This document shows, in pieces, positions 1 to 11,029 of a DNA stretch of 64,000 nucleotides (the stretch's first letter is position 1; each line of letters opens with the position of its first letter). Position numbers and translations under genes: made by a program. The notes beneath the pieces are model-generated. The model worked only from the letters and a program-made list of their open reading frames with translations. It did not search any database and was not told the DNA's origin. Source of the DNA: Ascaphus truei (Eukaryota; Chordata; Amphibia; Anura; Ascaphidae); the NCBI GenBank assembly GCA_036426205.1, contig CM071579.1, forward strand, positions 12,678,071 through 12,742,070, written 5' to 3'.

Positions 1-213
1 TGGTAAATACAACTGGAGATACTCTCCAGTTAGGAACTTCTTCCTCCCTTCCTCCTCCTTTCCTCCTTCCTCCCTCCTTCCTCCCTCCTTCCTTCCTTCC
101 TTCCTCCCTTCCTCCTTCCTTCCTCCCTCCTTCCTTCCTCCCTCCTTCCTTCCTTCCTCCTTCCTTCCTCCCTCCTTCCTTCCTCCCTTCCTCCCTCCCT
201 CCCTCCTTCCTCC
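1..213. repeat. Polypyrimidine (CCTT/CCCT) low-complexity tract
   Basis: After a short hairpin-like start (AACTGGAG / CTCCAGTT, about 10-34), the + strand is almost pure C and T in CCTT, CCCT and CCTTCC units. It runs up to an N gap. No coding signal is visible; Arg/Glu/Gly-rich reading frames on the minus strand are a by-product of the repeat. Confidence 0.95.
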
Positions 214-287
214 NNNNNNNNNNNNNNNNNNNNNNNNNNNNNNNNNNNNNNNNNNNNNNNNNNNNNNNNNNNNNNNNNNNNNNNNNN
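214..287. other. Assembly gap (74 N)
   Basis: A run of 74 N lies inside the polypyrimidine tract. The true length of the repeat here is unknown, and the flanking tandem duplication may be affected by the same assembly difficulty. Confidence 0.99.
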
Positions 288-966
288 CTCCCCTGCTCTT
301 TAGTCTACTTTCTCCCTCCCTCCCATCCTTCCCTGTCCCTGTTTCCTCCGGCCTCCCTCCTCTCCCTCCTGCCTGCCTCTTCCTCCTCTTCCATCTTCCT
401 TCCTCGCCTTCCTCCTCCTTCCTCCTTCCTCCTTCCTTCCTCCTTCCTTCCTTCCTTCCCCTTCCTCCGGAGGATATCACAATTTCTATCTTGCTGGCCT
501 ATGAGGAGAAAAAATGTGCGTTCTTTACCAGGCATTTTATCCTTTTGCAGTTTTCGGTTGCTTTTTAAAATACGAGATTGCAAAAAAATGCAATTTTGCT
601 CATTCCCCTCCAGATTTGCCCTGCAGGAATGAAAACATGGAAGTTTTTGGACATGCAAACAGGGCTTACAGAGAGCAAAACACGCAAATGTGCTTGTAAA
701 GCGTACTTTAGATGCCTGAAGCAACGACATAAGCCCCTAAGGTCTTTGCGGGGGGGATTTGGCATGTAAAAGAGCAGGAAGGCCGGTTCCCCGCTGTGGA
801 CGGATGCTGCAAGGACAAAAGCCGCCCCACATTGGGGCCGGCCGCTGCGTAGGGGCGCCGCACTGCGCCGACAGAAACTCCTGCCTCTCAAGAAAATTGA
901 GGTCAGATACTACCCGGAGCGCTAGGCCACGCCCCTGATCAGCCAATGATGGCGAGCCTGCTGGGC
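288..966. repeat. Tandem ~0.7 kb duplication, copy 1
   Basis: A polypyrimidine block is followed by a unique-looking block starting GGAGGATATCACAATTT at about 475 and ending GATCAGCCAATGATGG near 950. The same order of sequence recurs about 695-710 bases later. The GC-rich end contains an inverted CCAAT motif (GCCAAT at about 942) but no transcription unit can be supported. Confidence 0.85.
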
Positions 967-1676
967 CTTCCTTCTCCCCTCCAGCCTCCCTCCCTCCCCC
1001 CCCCCCCCCCCCCTCCCTCCCTCCCTCCCTCCCTCCTTCCTCCCTCCCTCCCTCCTTCCTCCCTTCCTCCCTCCCTCCTTCCTCCCTTCCTCCTTCCTTC
1101 CTCCCTTCCTCCTTCCTTCCTCCCTTCCTCCTTCCTTCCTCCTTCCATCCTTCCTTCCCCCTTCCTCCGGAGGGATATCACAATTTCTATCTTGCTGGCC
1201 TTGAGGTAGCGAGAAAAAAATGTGCGTTCTTTACCAGGCATTTTATCCTTTTGCAGTTTTCGGTGCTTTTAAAATACGAGATTGCAAAAAAAATGCAATT
1301 TTGCTCATTCCACCCAGATTTGCCCTGCAGGAATGAAAACATGGAATGTTTTGGACATGCAAACAGGGCTTACAGGAGAGCAAAACACGCAAATGTGCTT
1401 GTAAAGCGTACTTTAGATGCCTGAAGCAACTAGCATAAGCCCCTAAGGGTCTTTGCGGGGGGGATTTGGCCAGTGGAAGAGCAGGAAGGCCGGGTCCCCG
1501 CTGTGGACGGATGCTGCAAGGACAAAAGCCGCCCCACGATGGGGCCGGGCCCGCTGCGAGGGGGCGCCGCACTGCGCCGACAGAAACTCCTGCTCTCAAG
1601 AAAATTGAGGTCAGGACTAACCCCGGAGCGCTAGGCCACGCCCCCTGATCAGCCAATGAGGGCGAGCCTGCTGGGT
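967..1676. repeat. Tandem ~0.7 kb duplication, copy 2
   Basis: This is the second copy of the preceding unit: polypyrimidine tract (967-1166) then GGAGGGATATCACAATTT and so on to GATCAGCCAATGAGGG near 1660. It differs from copy 1 by single substitutions and one-base indels. The copy is followed by single-copy GC-rich sequence (TGATGTCATGG, CACGTG at about 1759) that could be a promoter-like CpG stretch, but nothing decides this. Confidence 0.85.
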
Positions 1677-2350
1677 GATGTCATGGCCACTCCCCTGTCA
1701 CCCACCCCCCGCTCCTCTCTTTCCCCCTGCAGCTCTCTGCAGACTGGGGAACGCTGCTGCACGTGCCGCCTGCCGCGCAGGCACCGGGGCCCTAGCCTAA
1801 AGCATTGCTTTCTGTCGCTTCCTGCTCTGGCAATGAAAGAGTTAGGGAACACTCAATTTCTTGCTGTATTACATTTATAGCTCAGCTTTTTATGTGCTAA
1901 GGTTGCCAAGAAAACATTACAAAGAGCTGTAATTCAGTGCATGCCCACCTATCTGTGAATGTGTTTATTGTTATTGCTTTCCATGGATAAGAGGGAATTA
2001 TTTCCACTCCCGAGCGTAAATTCGGATTATATAAATGAGAAGGTAAAATAAAACATTATTTGAAAACTATCCCTCTTTCAATAAAAATGTTGCCAGCTCC
2101 ACTTCTGTGCCTATACAAAGACTCCAATCGGCAGGGTGTACCCCCCTTAACGGTGACCCCCGGGATGAGGATGGAATGACCTCCAACTCATAAGAGACCA
2201 ACTTTTCTGTCCAATCGCAGAATCTTTTCAGAATCACTTTTTGGTAAAAATGGTGGTAATTGCTTCAGTGGTTTAGAGAATTATTCCAGGGTCCTCTGCA
2301 CCTTTAAGTAAATGTAAAGAATCTTTGGGAAAGATAACACCATGGAGACC
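1677..2350. other. Intronic sequence, no gene seen
   Basis: GC-rich for the first ~150 bases, then AT-rich. I see no open exon, no RNA gene and no recognisable mobile element here. Confidence 0.5.
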
Positions 2351-2592
2351 ACAATTCGCCGCGGCGTGTAGTCACTGTGAGACAATTCGCCGCGGTGTGT
2401 AGTCACTGTGAGACAATTCGCCGCGGTGTGTAGTCACTGTGAGACAATTCGCCGCGGCGTGTAGTCACTGTGAGACAATTCGCCGCGGTGTGTAGTCACT
2501 GTGAGACAATTTGTCGTGGCGAATTGTCTCACAGTGACTACACACAGCGGCGAATTGTCTCACAGTGACTACACGGCCGCGGCGAATTGTCC
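2351..2592. repeat. 31-base satellite with inverted copies
   Basis: Five direct units of 31 bases start at 2351, 2382, 2413, 2444 and 2475 (ACAATTCGCCGCGG...GTGAG). A sixth unit starting at 2506 breaks after about 15 bases, and the sequence then runs as the reverse complement for two and a half units (CTCACAGTGACTACAC at about 2528 and 2560). The block can therefore fold into a long hairpin. Unit differences are mostly C/T at CpG sites (GCGGCGTG versus GCGGTGTG), as expected from methylation decay. Confidence 0.9.
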
Positions 2593-2689
2593 CATTCCTT
2601 CAATTGTTATTCAGGACCATCAATTACAATAGGACGTCTTTGCCTTACTTCACCTACTGTATCTTCTTCATAAATGAAAGAAAGAAAGA

Positions 2690-2824
2690 AGCACATACAT
2701 GTATTGCACACACTGTACATTTATTACACATACATGTATTATTACACATGCATGTATTGCACACACTGTACATTTATTACACATATATGTATTGCACACA
2801 CTGTACATTTATTACACACGCATG
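2690..2824. repeat. CA/TG-rich minisatellite, about three units
   Basis: The phrase ATGTATTGCACACACTGTAC followed by ATTTATTACACA recurs about three times with a period near 40-45 bases. The long reading frame across it is a repeat artefact. Confidence 0.8.
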
Positions 2825-2852
2825 CTCTTTTTTGCCAGACTGTCATTTGTTA

Positions 2853-3021
2853 AGCTGCGATTATAGCGACAGCGACGTTGCGGCAAAACAAATGCATTGC
2901 CGCCGTCGCGTGCGCTTATAATAAGTGCGACGCGACGGATTGGTCGCGATCGCTGGAAGTCATCTCTATTCGATTTTCCACCGTCGTCGTCGCCGCCGCC
3001 GCCGGCACTATAAGTGTAGCC
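2853..3021. mobile_element. PIF/Harbinger-like MITE, family H1
   Basis: A 169-base GC-rich element with inverted ends (AGCTGCGATTATAGCG... and ...GCACTATAAGTGTAGCC), flanked by TTA at 2850-2852 and 3022-3024. Its interior (GCATTGCCGCC, GCGTGCGCTTATA, ATTGGTCGCGAT, GATTTTCC) matches copies at 49.4 and 62.5 kb. Three-base TWA target duplications are characteristic of PIF/Harbinger elements. No transposase is present. Confidence 0.8.
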
Positions 3022-4504
3022 TTACCTGCCACTGGACTTCGTACCAAACTACAGAACAGATTGGCTCAGAGCGTCTCCGTCTCCCCCTTTGACCACTTTC
3101 TTGTACAAATTTCTTTTTATGTAAAATAATCATTTTAAAACTTGTGTGCAGAGTGTTTTAAAAATGGCTGCAATGGGGGTTATCTGAACCGCCCCCCCCC
3201 CCCCATCACTGCAGCTTTCTTTCCTCTTCTAAGCCTAAATTAGCACAGCTCCTGTATAAAACATGTATTCAGTTGTTACACAATGTTATTACTGTGCGGT
3301 GGCAGGGAGTATTGTCACACTATTGCATCATTTTGATCACATGATTCTCCAGGGCTTTGCAGATTTCAGTAGACGTGACTCTTCACCCTGCTGTGTTGCT
3401 GCCTTTGGGATTATATTGCCTTTCAAAATGGCGGGATAATAATGACGATTTTATCACCCAATCATGGACATGTCACCCACATGTTGTGCAAACTGGCGCC
3501 CTGCTGAGGTAATTTTTAGTGGTTCCGTCTTTTTCTGCTCCCTCGCTGCGCGCCGTTTACACGCATTTAGCATATTTGTAATCTCAATCAACATGTTGGT
3601 GTCAAAACAGCATTATAAAATTAAACCGCACACAGTGAGCAGAAACGGCTGTCAAAGCCGTCCCTATCTGTGTTTCTTTTTCATTCTCTGTGCAAATATA
3701 TGCTGCATATATACGTTGGTCGCAGTGCCATTAAAAAGTACGGCTTGTGTACGGAATTCTGGGTAAAATTATTCTGTTCAATAACAACAGCTTGCTCTAT
3801 GTGAGGGTTTTGAGAACCAAAAGAAGAACATATATGGTTTTGTACAACTACTTGTCGGTAGCGGCTACGGAATGAATAAGGTGTGGCTGCCCTGAGATCT
3901 GTGTGTCTGTATCGGCGTCTCGGGATCCATGCGAGGGATTCCGGATTCACTATTGTTTTAAATCTACTCCAGAACATTTAAAGTGGCAGTGCCTCCTAAA
4001 ACCAACGTGTACTAACGGAAGAGACGTTTTAACTGCTAGATCTCGGTGATTGAAGTACCTTTGACTTAAGTCTGATAGCTCTAAAGGGCGTATTGTAGAC
4101 CTTCCCAAGCGGATCATCTTCACCATTGAAGTCGATGGAGAGTTTCGGCAGAGAACGGCCCATTTGCCTGCCGTGATTAATATAGAACGGGACCCGGAGA
4201 TATATTTTTTAGTTGCTTATTAAACCATGTGAGCTAGCCCATGGGAGGGTTTTAAGTTTTCCGTCCCCTCTGCGTTGTCACATGTTCCTTTGGCTTCGTC
4301 AGTTCTCTGATAAGGACGGGGTGATGATGAGGGCAGAGGAAACACTTTAAGCCATTAAGAGACCCAAAAGAAAAGGAATGCATGCTTAAGTTGCAAAAGG
4401 AACAAAAAATGATGACGTCTTTCCTGTAAGCATTTGCTTAAGGAATACAATAGGAATATTAAGTTCTTAATCAAATGTTTTTTTTTATACAGTACCTTCT
4501 AGTG
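3022..4504. other. Intronic sequence, no gene seen
   Basis: Contains a poly-C run near 3190-3204 but otherwise appears to be single-copy DNA. Reading frames of up to ~100 codons on both strands carry no recognisable domain. Confidence 0.5.
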
Positions 4505-4696
4505 CAGGGGTGCTCAACTCCAATCCTCAAGCCCCACCCCCTAACAGGACAGGCTTTCAGGATATCCCAGCTTCAGCACAGGTGGTTCTTTCAGAGTCTC
4601 AGTCAAAGGCTGAGCCTCTGATTGAACCACCTGTGCTGAATCAAGGATGTCCTGAAAACCTATCCTGTTGGGGGAGGGGGGACTTGAGGACTGAAC
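4505..4696. mobile_element. hAT-like MITE, family A (copy 1)
   Basis: Starts CAGGGGTGCTCAACTCCAAT and ends with the inverted partner CTTGAGGACTG; the outermost right bases are lost. The inside is itself palindromic: GCACAGGTGG... and ...CCACCTGTGCTGA face each other. Five copies of this family occur in the window (4.5, 45.2, 54.4, 56.1 and 60.5 kb). Confidence 0.85.
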
Positions 4697-5744
4697 ATAT
4701 AAAAAGAAAAAAAAAGGTAGAAAGTAGTATTTCTGCTTTAAAAAAAAATATATATATTTTTTTTTTAAGTACGGTGAAAAACATTTAAAGAGGAGCACTG
4801 TCTGGTGTTCTGGTTTGGTTTTGCATTTGGTTTGTGAATGTAAGATTCTGCCAGGTTCTGATTTCCCTCACCCGTCTCTACTTACAATATCCTGGAGGGG
4901 TGAGTGGGGGTGGGAGGGAAACACAGTTTAAACTTGGATGAAAAAAGAGAGCATTTTATTGCCCACATTATAATAATCAAGACTGTTCATCATCGGTGTT
5001 ACATTGCAAAACAAATACTTCTTCTTCATTGTTTCATAATGAAAATGCAAGTTGAATAAAGTGTCAGAATTGTCAATCTGAAGCATTTTAATAAAACATG
5101 GGAGAAAAGGAGAAAACCATTGAATTTCATGCGAGAATTTGTAAATAATACATACGGTATAGGAGAAAGAAAGTATGTAACATTGGAAGGCACAGGAAGG
5201 GCACCTGTCAAGACCCTGTGGGTATTTAAAACTCGGAGCTTTCATTCTTTATAACTGTGACACGGCTTCTAAAAGGATATTTTTGCATCTTTGCCATTCT
5301 AAGTCCCATGGTCTAAAATACAGTTGACAGTTGTTGACAACATTCACAGAACTGCAGCTGTTATGATGGCAAATCTCTTTTGTTTCTTTTGCCTTTTCCC
5401 GTCTCCTAGTTTCACGACAGGGACGTATGGTAGTGTGAGGACTTCTTAAATAGATTTACATAGAGAGGTAGTCATGATCTGCTGGAAACCTGTTACAGGT
5501 CACATCACAAAGTAACCCTATTATCCTGGAATATTTCTAATATTACTATAATTATTGGCATAATCAATCAGTTAGCGGGTTTTTTTTTTTTGAAGTGAAA
5601 CTTCTTTAGTGGCACCTCATTCGAACTGGGGCAAAAATGGATGGTGGAGACAGAAATGAAACGGATGTGACGTCAGTGCTGGCAGTTGAGGCCGGGCTGT
5701 GTTCTGGCTCAGCCCGACCCCAACACTGACATCCCAACCGCTCA
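4697..5744. other. AT-rich intronic sequence
   Basis: Begins with an A-rich and TA-rich stretch (about 4700-4765) and includes a poly-T run at 5580-5591. No gene or clear repeat is visible. Confidence 0.5.
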
Positions 5745-6350
5745 AAAAATCAGAAGCGGCGGCGGCGCCGCTCCTAACGGCCGCTGCTCCCCCCACACGG
5801 CCGATGACATATGCGGCGGCGATAGCAGCCGGCGCCGCTCCTAACGGCCGCCATTCCCCCCGCATATCTGCTGCCATGACGCGCATGCGCAGTAGTCATG
5901 GGGACGCGGAGGAAAGCACGCATGCGCAGAAGCGGCTGGCAGCGGCGCCGTTCCCCGCCCGCTGCCGGTGGCTGTTGACATATGCAGCGGCGATAGCCGC
6001 CGCTCCTAACGGCTGCCGTGCCCCGTCTGCTGCCCGTGCCCCGTCTGCTGCCCGTGCCCCCCGTCTGCGCCGTGCCCGCTGCAAGCAATGCCCGCACATG
6101 CACAGTTGTGATGGCGACGCTGACAGACGCCACACATTCGCAAGAGCGGCGGGCAGCGGCACTGTTTTCTCCCCACACACCCGCTGCCATGCCGCACTGC
6201 ACCCGCCCCACCACAAAAACGCCCCGCAGGCACCTGCACGACATGACAGGCAGCGTTCTGGTGCGGCTGGGACAGCAGAGAACCCGCCCGACCGGGACAA
6301 GCCCCCCCCTTTCCTAACCCGGATGGGACCTCCCTCTGCCCTCTAAAGCT
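5745..6350. repeat. CpG-rich degenerate tandem repeat
   Basis: Phrases such as GGCGCCGCTCCTAACGGCCG, GACATATGCGGCGGCGATAG and CGTCTGCTGCCCGTGCC recur several times between 5755 and 6065. Two GCGCATGCGCAG-type (NRF1-like) sites occur near 5882 and 5922. The CpG density could suggest an unmethylated island, but the repeat structure and lack of a supported transcript favour repetitive DNA. Open frames on both strands are compositional. Confidence 0.65.
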
Positions 6351-6720
6351 CCACCAGACACCCAGCAGTATTATAATAATCTGTCTTCTGTTTCCTGCTA
6401 TCGCAACATGACTCCTCCTCCTCACCGTTGACCATAAAGGGGTCGGAGATAGTTGGTGGGTGAGACCCAGAGGTACAAGCTTCCCCCACCCCTCTCCCAC
6501 CCCATTACCCCCTCTATTCCTCCCCCCACATCCCCCCACCGGCATCATGGTGTTCCTCCCCGGGGGGGGCAGCTACAGTCACACATGGGCCTCTTCGCCG
6601 TCCTCCCTGCCCTGATCCCCGGCACTGCGGGGCAACACAACCTGTGCCCATCCCTCCTCCTACCACACTGAGGGAGCTATAGACAGCGCGCAGTCCTGAC
6701 TGCTCTGCCGCCGTGATCGG
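6351..6720. other. GC-rich intronic sequence
   Basis: Pyrimidine-rich (CCCACCCC runs at 6484-6540), no recognisable feature. Confidence 0.4.
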
Positions 6721-6894
6721 AGGTGCAGGGGGTGATCGGAATTGTAGGGGGTAAGGGGTGGTGATGTGAGGGGGTGAAGGGGGGTGATGTGAAGGGGGGT
6801 GATGTGAGGAGGTGAAGGGGGGTGATGTGAGGTGACGCGAGGTGCAGGGGGGTGACGCGAGGTGCAGGGGCATATGCGAGGTGCAGGGGGGGTG
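6721..6894. repeat. G-rich minisatellite (GGTGATGTGAAGGGG)
   Basis: Units of about 15-22 bases built from GGTGATGTGA, GGGGGTGAAG and GACGCGAGGTGCAGG repeat imperfectly along the + strand. Confidence 0.85.
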
Positions 6895-6899
6895 CGCAT

Positions 6900-6951
6900 A
6901 CATCACACACACACACACAGTCACACGCGCGCACACACACACACACACACT
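6900..6951. repeat. (CA)n microsatellite
   Basis: An almost pure ACAC run with one interrupting CACGCGCG segment. Confidence 0.95.
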
Positions 6952-7139
6952 TAGTGCAAATACAGGGGATGTGTGCCGAGCACGCGCATTCTAAGTCCAA
7001 ATTTATTTGCGTTTTGTCAATGAAATTGTATTTTGATTTTTAATTAAAACATCACAAACACAATTTCTGTGACAAAAGTCAAAGAAGTTTCACTTACTAT
7101 GCGCGTGCACAGCACACACAGCTTTTTTTTTTTTAAAGG

Positions 7140-7461
7140 CTTTCTAAGGTGCAGGCAATGTAATGTTCTGGGAGATACAGAAGAGAGTGTTAGGATGTGC
7201 TCACCACAAACGAGACGGGACCGCGGTGCTGAGGAGCGCCTCCGTGTGGCCGCGCCTCCGTGAGGCAGTACCATCGGCTGCGTGCGCGGACCCACGCCCT
7301 GCTCTGAGAGCAGAAGAGGAAGGAAGATGTGCGCGCGCGCGCATAGAGGGAAAAGCTGACGGCGGCTTGCCTCCGGAGTCCACGTGTGCCGCGGGAGACC
7401 CAAATGGAGCTGCAGGTAAGTGAGGAGCACTCCGAGAGCGGCGTGGCTCCAGAATCCTCAC
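7140..7461. repeat. GC-rich repeat fragment ending in GTGAGGA...TCCTCAC
   Basis: A CpG-rich block whose end (7421-7461, GTGAGGAGCACTCCGAGAGC ... CCAGAATCCTCAC) is repeated almost exactly at 8168-8210. The 42-base piece starts GTGAGGA and ends TCCTCAC, a short inverted pair, so it may be the end of a foldback or a small mobile element. Family unknown. Confidence 0.55.
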
Positions 7462-8167
7462 AAGCACATTCTGAAAACCGTGTTATGCACTCTGTGCTCA
7501 TGTAACAACTGTACAACAAAAAAAATACTGTACTGAACAAACTGTAATAAAACCAGCTGGAGATTACACTTTAAAAAACCTATCAAGTGTTGTCTGTTTC
7601 AGTGCATCTCTTTTCTTCTTTTTGACGATTTCAATGATTCTTTTTTTTCTGACTCTAGAAATTGAAGTCCTGTTTGTAATCCCTGTGTATAGAACTTATC
7701 AAAATGTGGCGCTCAGTGTATATGGTTTAGATCAACATCAAATAAACCCACAGTGTTATACATAAATAAGAAAATAAATAGTGATACGTATACAACCACG
7801 TGTGATAAATGCTGCTGTGACTTGATGCAGGACTGCTCTTTCAATCCTCGTGGAAAAGTGAAGGGTGAAAATCATCAAGAAGCGCAAATCATGTGGAAAA
7901 TAAAAGAAGACAACAAAATTATGGTGCAGTATTGTGTGAATTCTGTGTGGTAAATGGCATTAGTTAGGTGTTCAGAATACTCACAAACGTGAGAGGTATG
8001 TAGGCATATAAAGGTCCTCGGTGAGACGCATCCGTGACACGCATACCAGAACAGAGGAACAGCTGAGATACCACTCTTCCGGTTTTGCAGAGATCCACAT
8101 TGTGATCTACACGCTTGTTTCTTTCCATCACCATGTGAGTTGATTGGATTTTGCTTGTTTTTATATA
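7462..8167. other. Intronic sequence, no gene seen
   Basis: AT-rich; no exon or clear repeat between the two copies of the GTGAGGA piece. Confidence 0.45.
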
Positions 8168-8210
8168 AGTGAGGAGCACTCCGAGAGCGGCGTGGCTCCA
8201 GAATCCTCAC
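8168..8210. repeat. Second copy of the GTGAGGA piece
   Basis: Near-identical to 7421-7461, same orientation. Directly abuts the foldback that starts at 8211. Confidence 0.85.
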
Positions 8211-8446
8211 AGAGAGGCAGCACACAGCAAAAAACGAAGGGAGTAGGGTCCAAATGATGCCAAAAAAAGATTTAATGGGAAGACATATGCACAGAGGTAC
8301 AACCCATATGCGTTTCATACAGAAGTACTTTAAAGTAATTCTCTATGAAACGCGTAGGGGGTGTACCTCTGTCCATATGTCTTGCCATTAAATCTTTATT
8401 GCATCGTTTGGACCCTGCTCCCTTTTTTGCAGTGTGCTGCCTCTCT
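8211..8446. mobile_element. Foldback with GAAACGCGT motifs, probably Penelope-like flank pair
   Basis: Left arm 8211-8321 and right arm 8345-8446 are inverted copies (GAGAGGCAGCACAC... / ...GTGTGCTGCCTCTC; AGACATATG... / ...CATATGTCT). Next to the loop, the right arm reads GAAACGCGTAGG (8347-8358) on + and the left arm reads GAAACGCATATGG on minus. GAAACGCGT is the 3' core of the hammerhead-type sequences found in Penelope-like elements. The 5' core (CTGANGA) is not preserved here. Family assignment is inference. Confidence 0.6.
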
Positions 8447-9061
8447 TCTGCATCTCCTGGATTCTGCTTCAGGAAGTGGGTGATCATTAAGAAAACTTTC
8501 ATTGAGAGACTTTGAGTGCCTATTGTTCCTTATATAAGTGAGACACTCCCAATGAAGCAGGGGGATTGCGCTCACATCACTTACCACTGTTTTCTGGGAA
8601 TATCTCCATATACATGAACTTACAATCATCCTTTGATACGGTTACATTACCCTTTTCACCCACTGTTCCACTATATACAGTACTGGATTTGATTTCATTG
8701 TTACTGGTCCTGTATCAGAGCGCCCTTACCACTACCTGTTTCTAATGTAATAATCTGACTGAACTGTGCACATGTGAAATCAAGACACAGAAATGGTCAT
8801 TTAAAAATGCTAAATCATAGCAGAGTAGCAGCTCTTATTCAGCACGTGTCCAATTCAGAACTGCAGCGCAATTATAACATTTGAAAACCAGAGGTACTTG
8901 CCATCGCTTCTACCCAGTGATCTTTGAAGTACTTCCTATGTTTGAAAAATTGGAGGCACTTGACTTACCAATGTATAACTTGTACATCTGCACTGGCCTT
9001 TGGTTGCAAAATATTTTGTAGTGGAACTGTCCAGAAGGCTGACTCTGATGACAACGACACA
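8447..9061. other. Intronic sequence, no gene seen
   Basis: No repeat or exon recognised; short reading frames only. Confidence 0.45.
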
Positions 9062-9262
9062 GAGTTTGAATCGGGAACCTGGTTCAATTCCTGGTGTCGG
9101 ATCCGTGTGACCTTGGGAAAGTCACTTTATCTCCCTGTGCCTCAGGCACCAACAATTATAGATGTAAGCTCCACGGGGTGAGGGACCGCACGCTGTACTG
9201 TAATTGTGAAGCGCTTTGAGTCCCATTGGGAGAAACAGGCTATTTGAAATAAAGTAGTTATT
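9062..9262 (+). mobile_element. CORE/MIR-like SINE
   Basis: Includes the phrase GTGTGACCTTGGGAAAGTCA, then CTCCCTGTGCCTCAG, the conserved core of CORE-SINEs such as MIR. The upstream part (GGTTCAATTCCTGGTGTCGG) resembles a tRNA B box. The 3' part has GTAAGCTCCACGGGG, GTGAAGCGCTTTGAG and ends in AATAAAGTAGTTATTA. Pol III-derived, non-coding, non-autonomous. Confidence 0.75.
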
Positions 9263-9399
9263 ACATAGGCTCCAGACAGCTGCAGCTGCTGTATGCACTA
9301 TTTGGTTCTCCCGTTTTGCCTTGTCCTTTTAGTCCCAGGCGGATACCTGCCAAGTTTAAATAACAGCTTTGTAGTTAAAAATTTATTTTTGCAAGGGAG

Positions 9400-10066
9400 A
9401 TGTTTCTGCAGGTATCATATGAAGCTAATTTTGTTAAAAGGCTCTGCATGTGCCCCAGCTTTCAGAAATCCTTCTCCTGGCTTCCTATCAAATCCTGTAT
9501 CACACATGCAATTCTACTCCTCACTTTTAAAGCTTTACACTCTTCTGCCCCTACTTACATCTCAGCCTTAATTTCTCGCTGTGCACCATCCCGTCTCTTG
9601 CGTTCTGCTCAAGGATGTCTTCTTTCTACCCCCTTTGTATCTAAAGCCCTCTTCCGCCTTAAACCTTTCTCACTGACTGCCCCACACCTCTGGAATGCCC
9701 TTCCCCTCAATATCCGACTAGCACCCTCTCTATCCACCTGTAAGACCCACCTTAAGACACACCTGCTTAAAGAAGCATATGAGTAGCACCGGAGATACTA
9801 CTAGACACATGATACATAAATCTTGGCCCCCTGCAGACGCACTTACCAATATGCCCTCCTACTGTTTCTGTACGTTCCTCCTGCATACCAATTAGATTGT
9901 AAGCTCCTCGGAGCAGGGACTCCTCTTCCTAAATGTTACGTTTGTCTGAAGCACTTATTCCCATGACCTGCTATTTATATTATATTATTTGTTATTTATA
10001 TGATAACCACGTGTATTACTACTATGAAGCGCTATACAAATAAAGACATACAATACAATGCTCCCC
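9400..10066 (+). mobile_element. CR1/L2-group LINE, 3' end with truncated RT ORF
   Basis: A 5'-truncated non-LTR retrotransposon. The frame from 9400 to 9786 encodes the C-terminal region of the ORF2 protein: SAPTYISALI, RLLRSAQGCL, APHLWNALPLNIRLAPSLST and LKTHLLKEAYE before the stop, which is the usual ending of CR1/L2/Rex1-type proteins. The 3' UTR has AGATTGTAAGCTCCTCGG, GCAGGGACTCC and ends GCGCTATACAAATAAAGAC with an ACAATA tail. The reverse transcriptase and endonuclease domains are missing. The same family occurs at 11.0-12.0 and 43.9-44.3 kb. Confidence 0.85.
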
Positions 10067-11029
10067 CTTGTTGTCAGCGGTCTCACCCATCTAAAAGGAA
10101 CAATATGACCTTGGAATCATGGCTTTTTTTAATGATGAACTGTAAATATGAAATACATGTTTCTGGGTTTCCAGTTACGAGTCATTTTTACATGATGCAC
10201 AACACTGCGACACATTTGCAATGTGTAACATTTCCACAGCTTTCTTCTTCTACTACGTTCTCTAATACGTATAGAAATTCAGACCACAGGGCAGTCCAAA
10301 CAATCCAGTGCTCCAAAAAAATTATTGTAGAGGTGTGTGACTGGGGATACGCTGTATGTAAGGGTCTCTAAATATTGTAATAGACACACCATGTGTGTCA
10401 GCCTGTGAGCAATTGCCAGTAAGGATAATGTATAAGAAGGTAACGAGTAAACAAAGATAGTAAATGAAAGGCTTGTTACCGACTGGCTGCACATGCAGCA
10501 CGATCGCGTCGTAGTAAAATTACTCACAGGTAGCTGAAGTGGGAAAGATGATTATAAATCTTGTGCAATCACTGGGAGCCGGCGTCTCCTCCAACAGCTC
10601 TAATACCTATAATTGCTAAAGAACTTGACAAGAAGGTGAATACATTTCTGCACGAATAAGGAGCATTACATGTAGTTCGTACAAGAAAATAACATTTTTC
10701 GTCTGTTTGCGGGATTGTGTAGCAGTGTATTTGCCTACTTTAGATCTAATTGTAAATGCTTTAATATACCATTAAATAGTCTCACCAGTAGAAAAATAAG
10801 TGTGGGTAGCAAAGTTTATTACGGTAGAAGTAATTAGCCTGCTTGGAAATGGATATGGTTTTTATTTCTTTTAACATAAAAATAATGTACGTGACTTTTT
10901 ATGGGTTGCTGGCACAGTACATCCTTATCCCAGGTTTGGGTGTACAAGCTGCATAAAATACCAGGATTAAAGTGTAGAGGGAAGAAGGGAAGCTCAAACT
11001 CCTGTAATTATCCTTGTCATTGCCAATAT
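10067..11029. other. Intronic sequence, no gene seen
   Basis: AT-rich, apparently single-copy. No supported feature. Confidence 0.45.

Noticed and set aside
939..1241. Gly/Glu/Arg-rich minus frame
   Set aside because: Polypurine strand of a microsatellite.
2351..2592. CRISPR-like array of 31-base direct repeats
   Set aside because: Units are contiguous with no spacers, partly inverted, and the context is vertebrate.
5880..5930. Promoter of a host gene (NRF1-like sites in CpG-rich DNA)
   Set aside because: Sites sit in repeat units and no exon follows.
5699..6346. 215-codon + frame and overlapping minus frames
   Set aside because: CpG-rich tandem repeat without stops on either strand; no domain.
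9062..9262. A functional tRNA gene
   Set aside because: Only a B-box-like segment of a SINE; no full cloverleaf.
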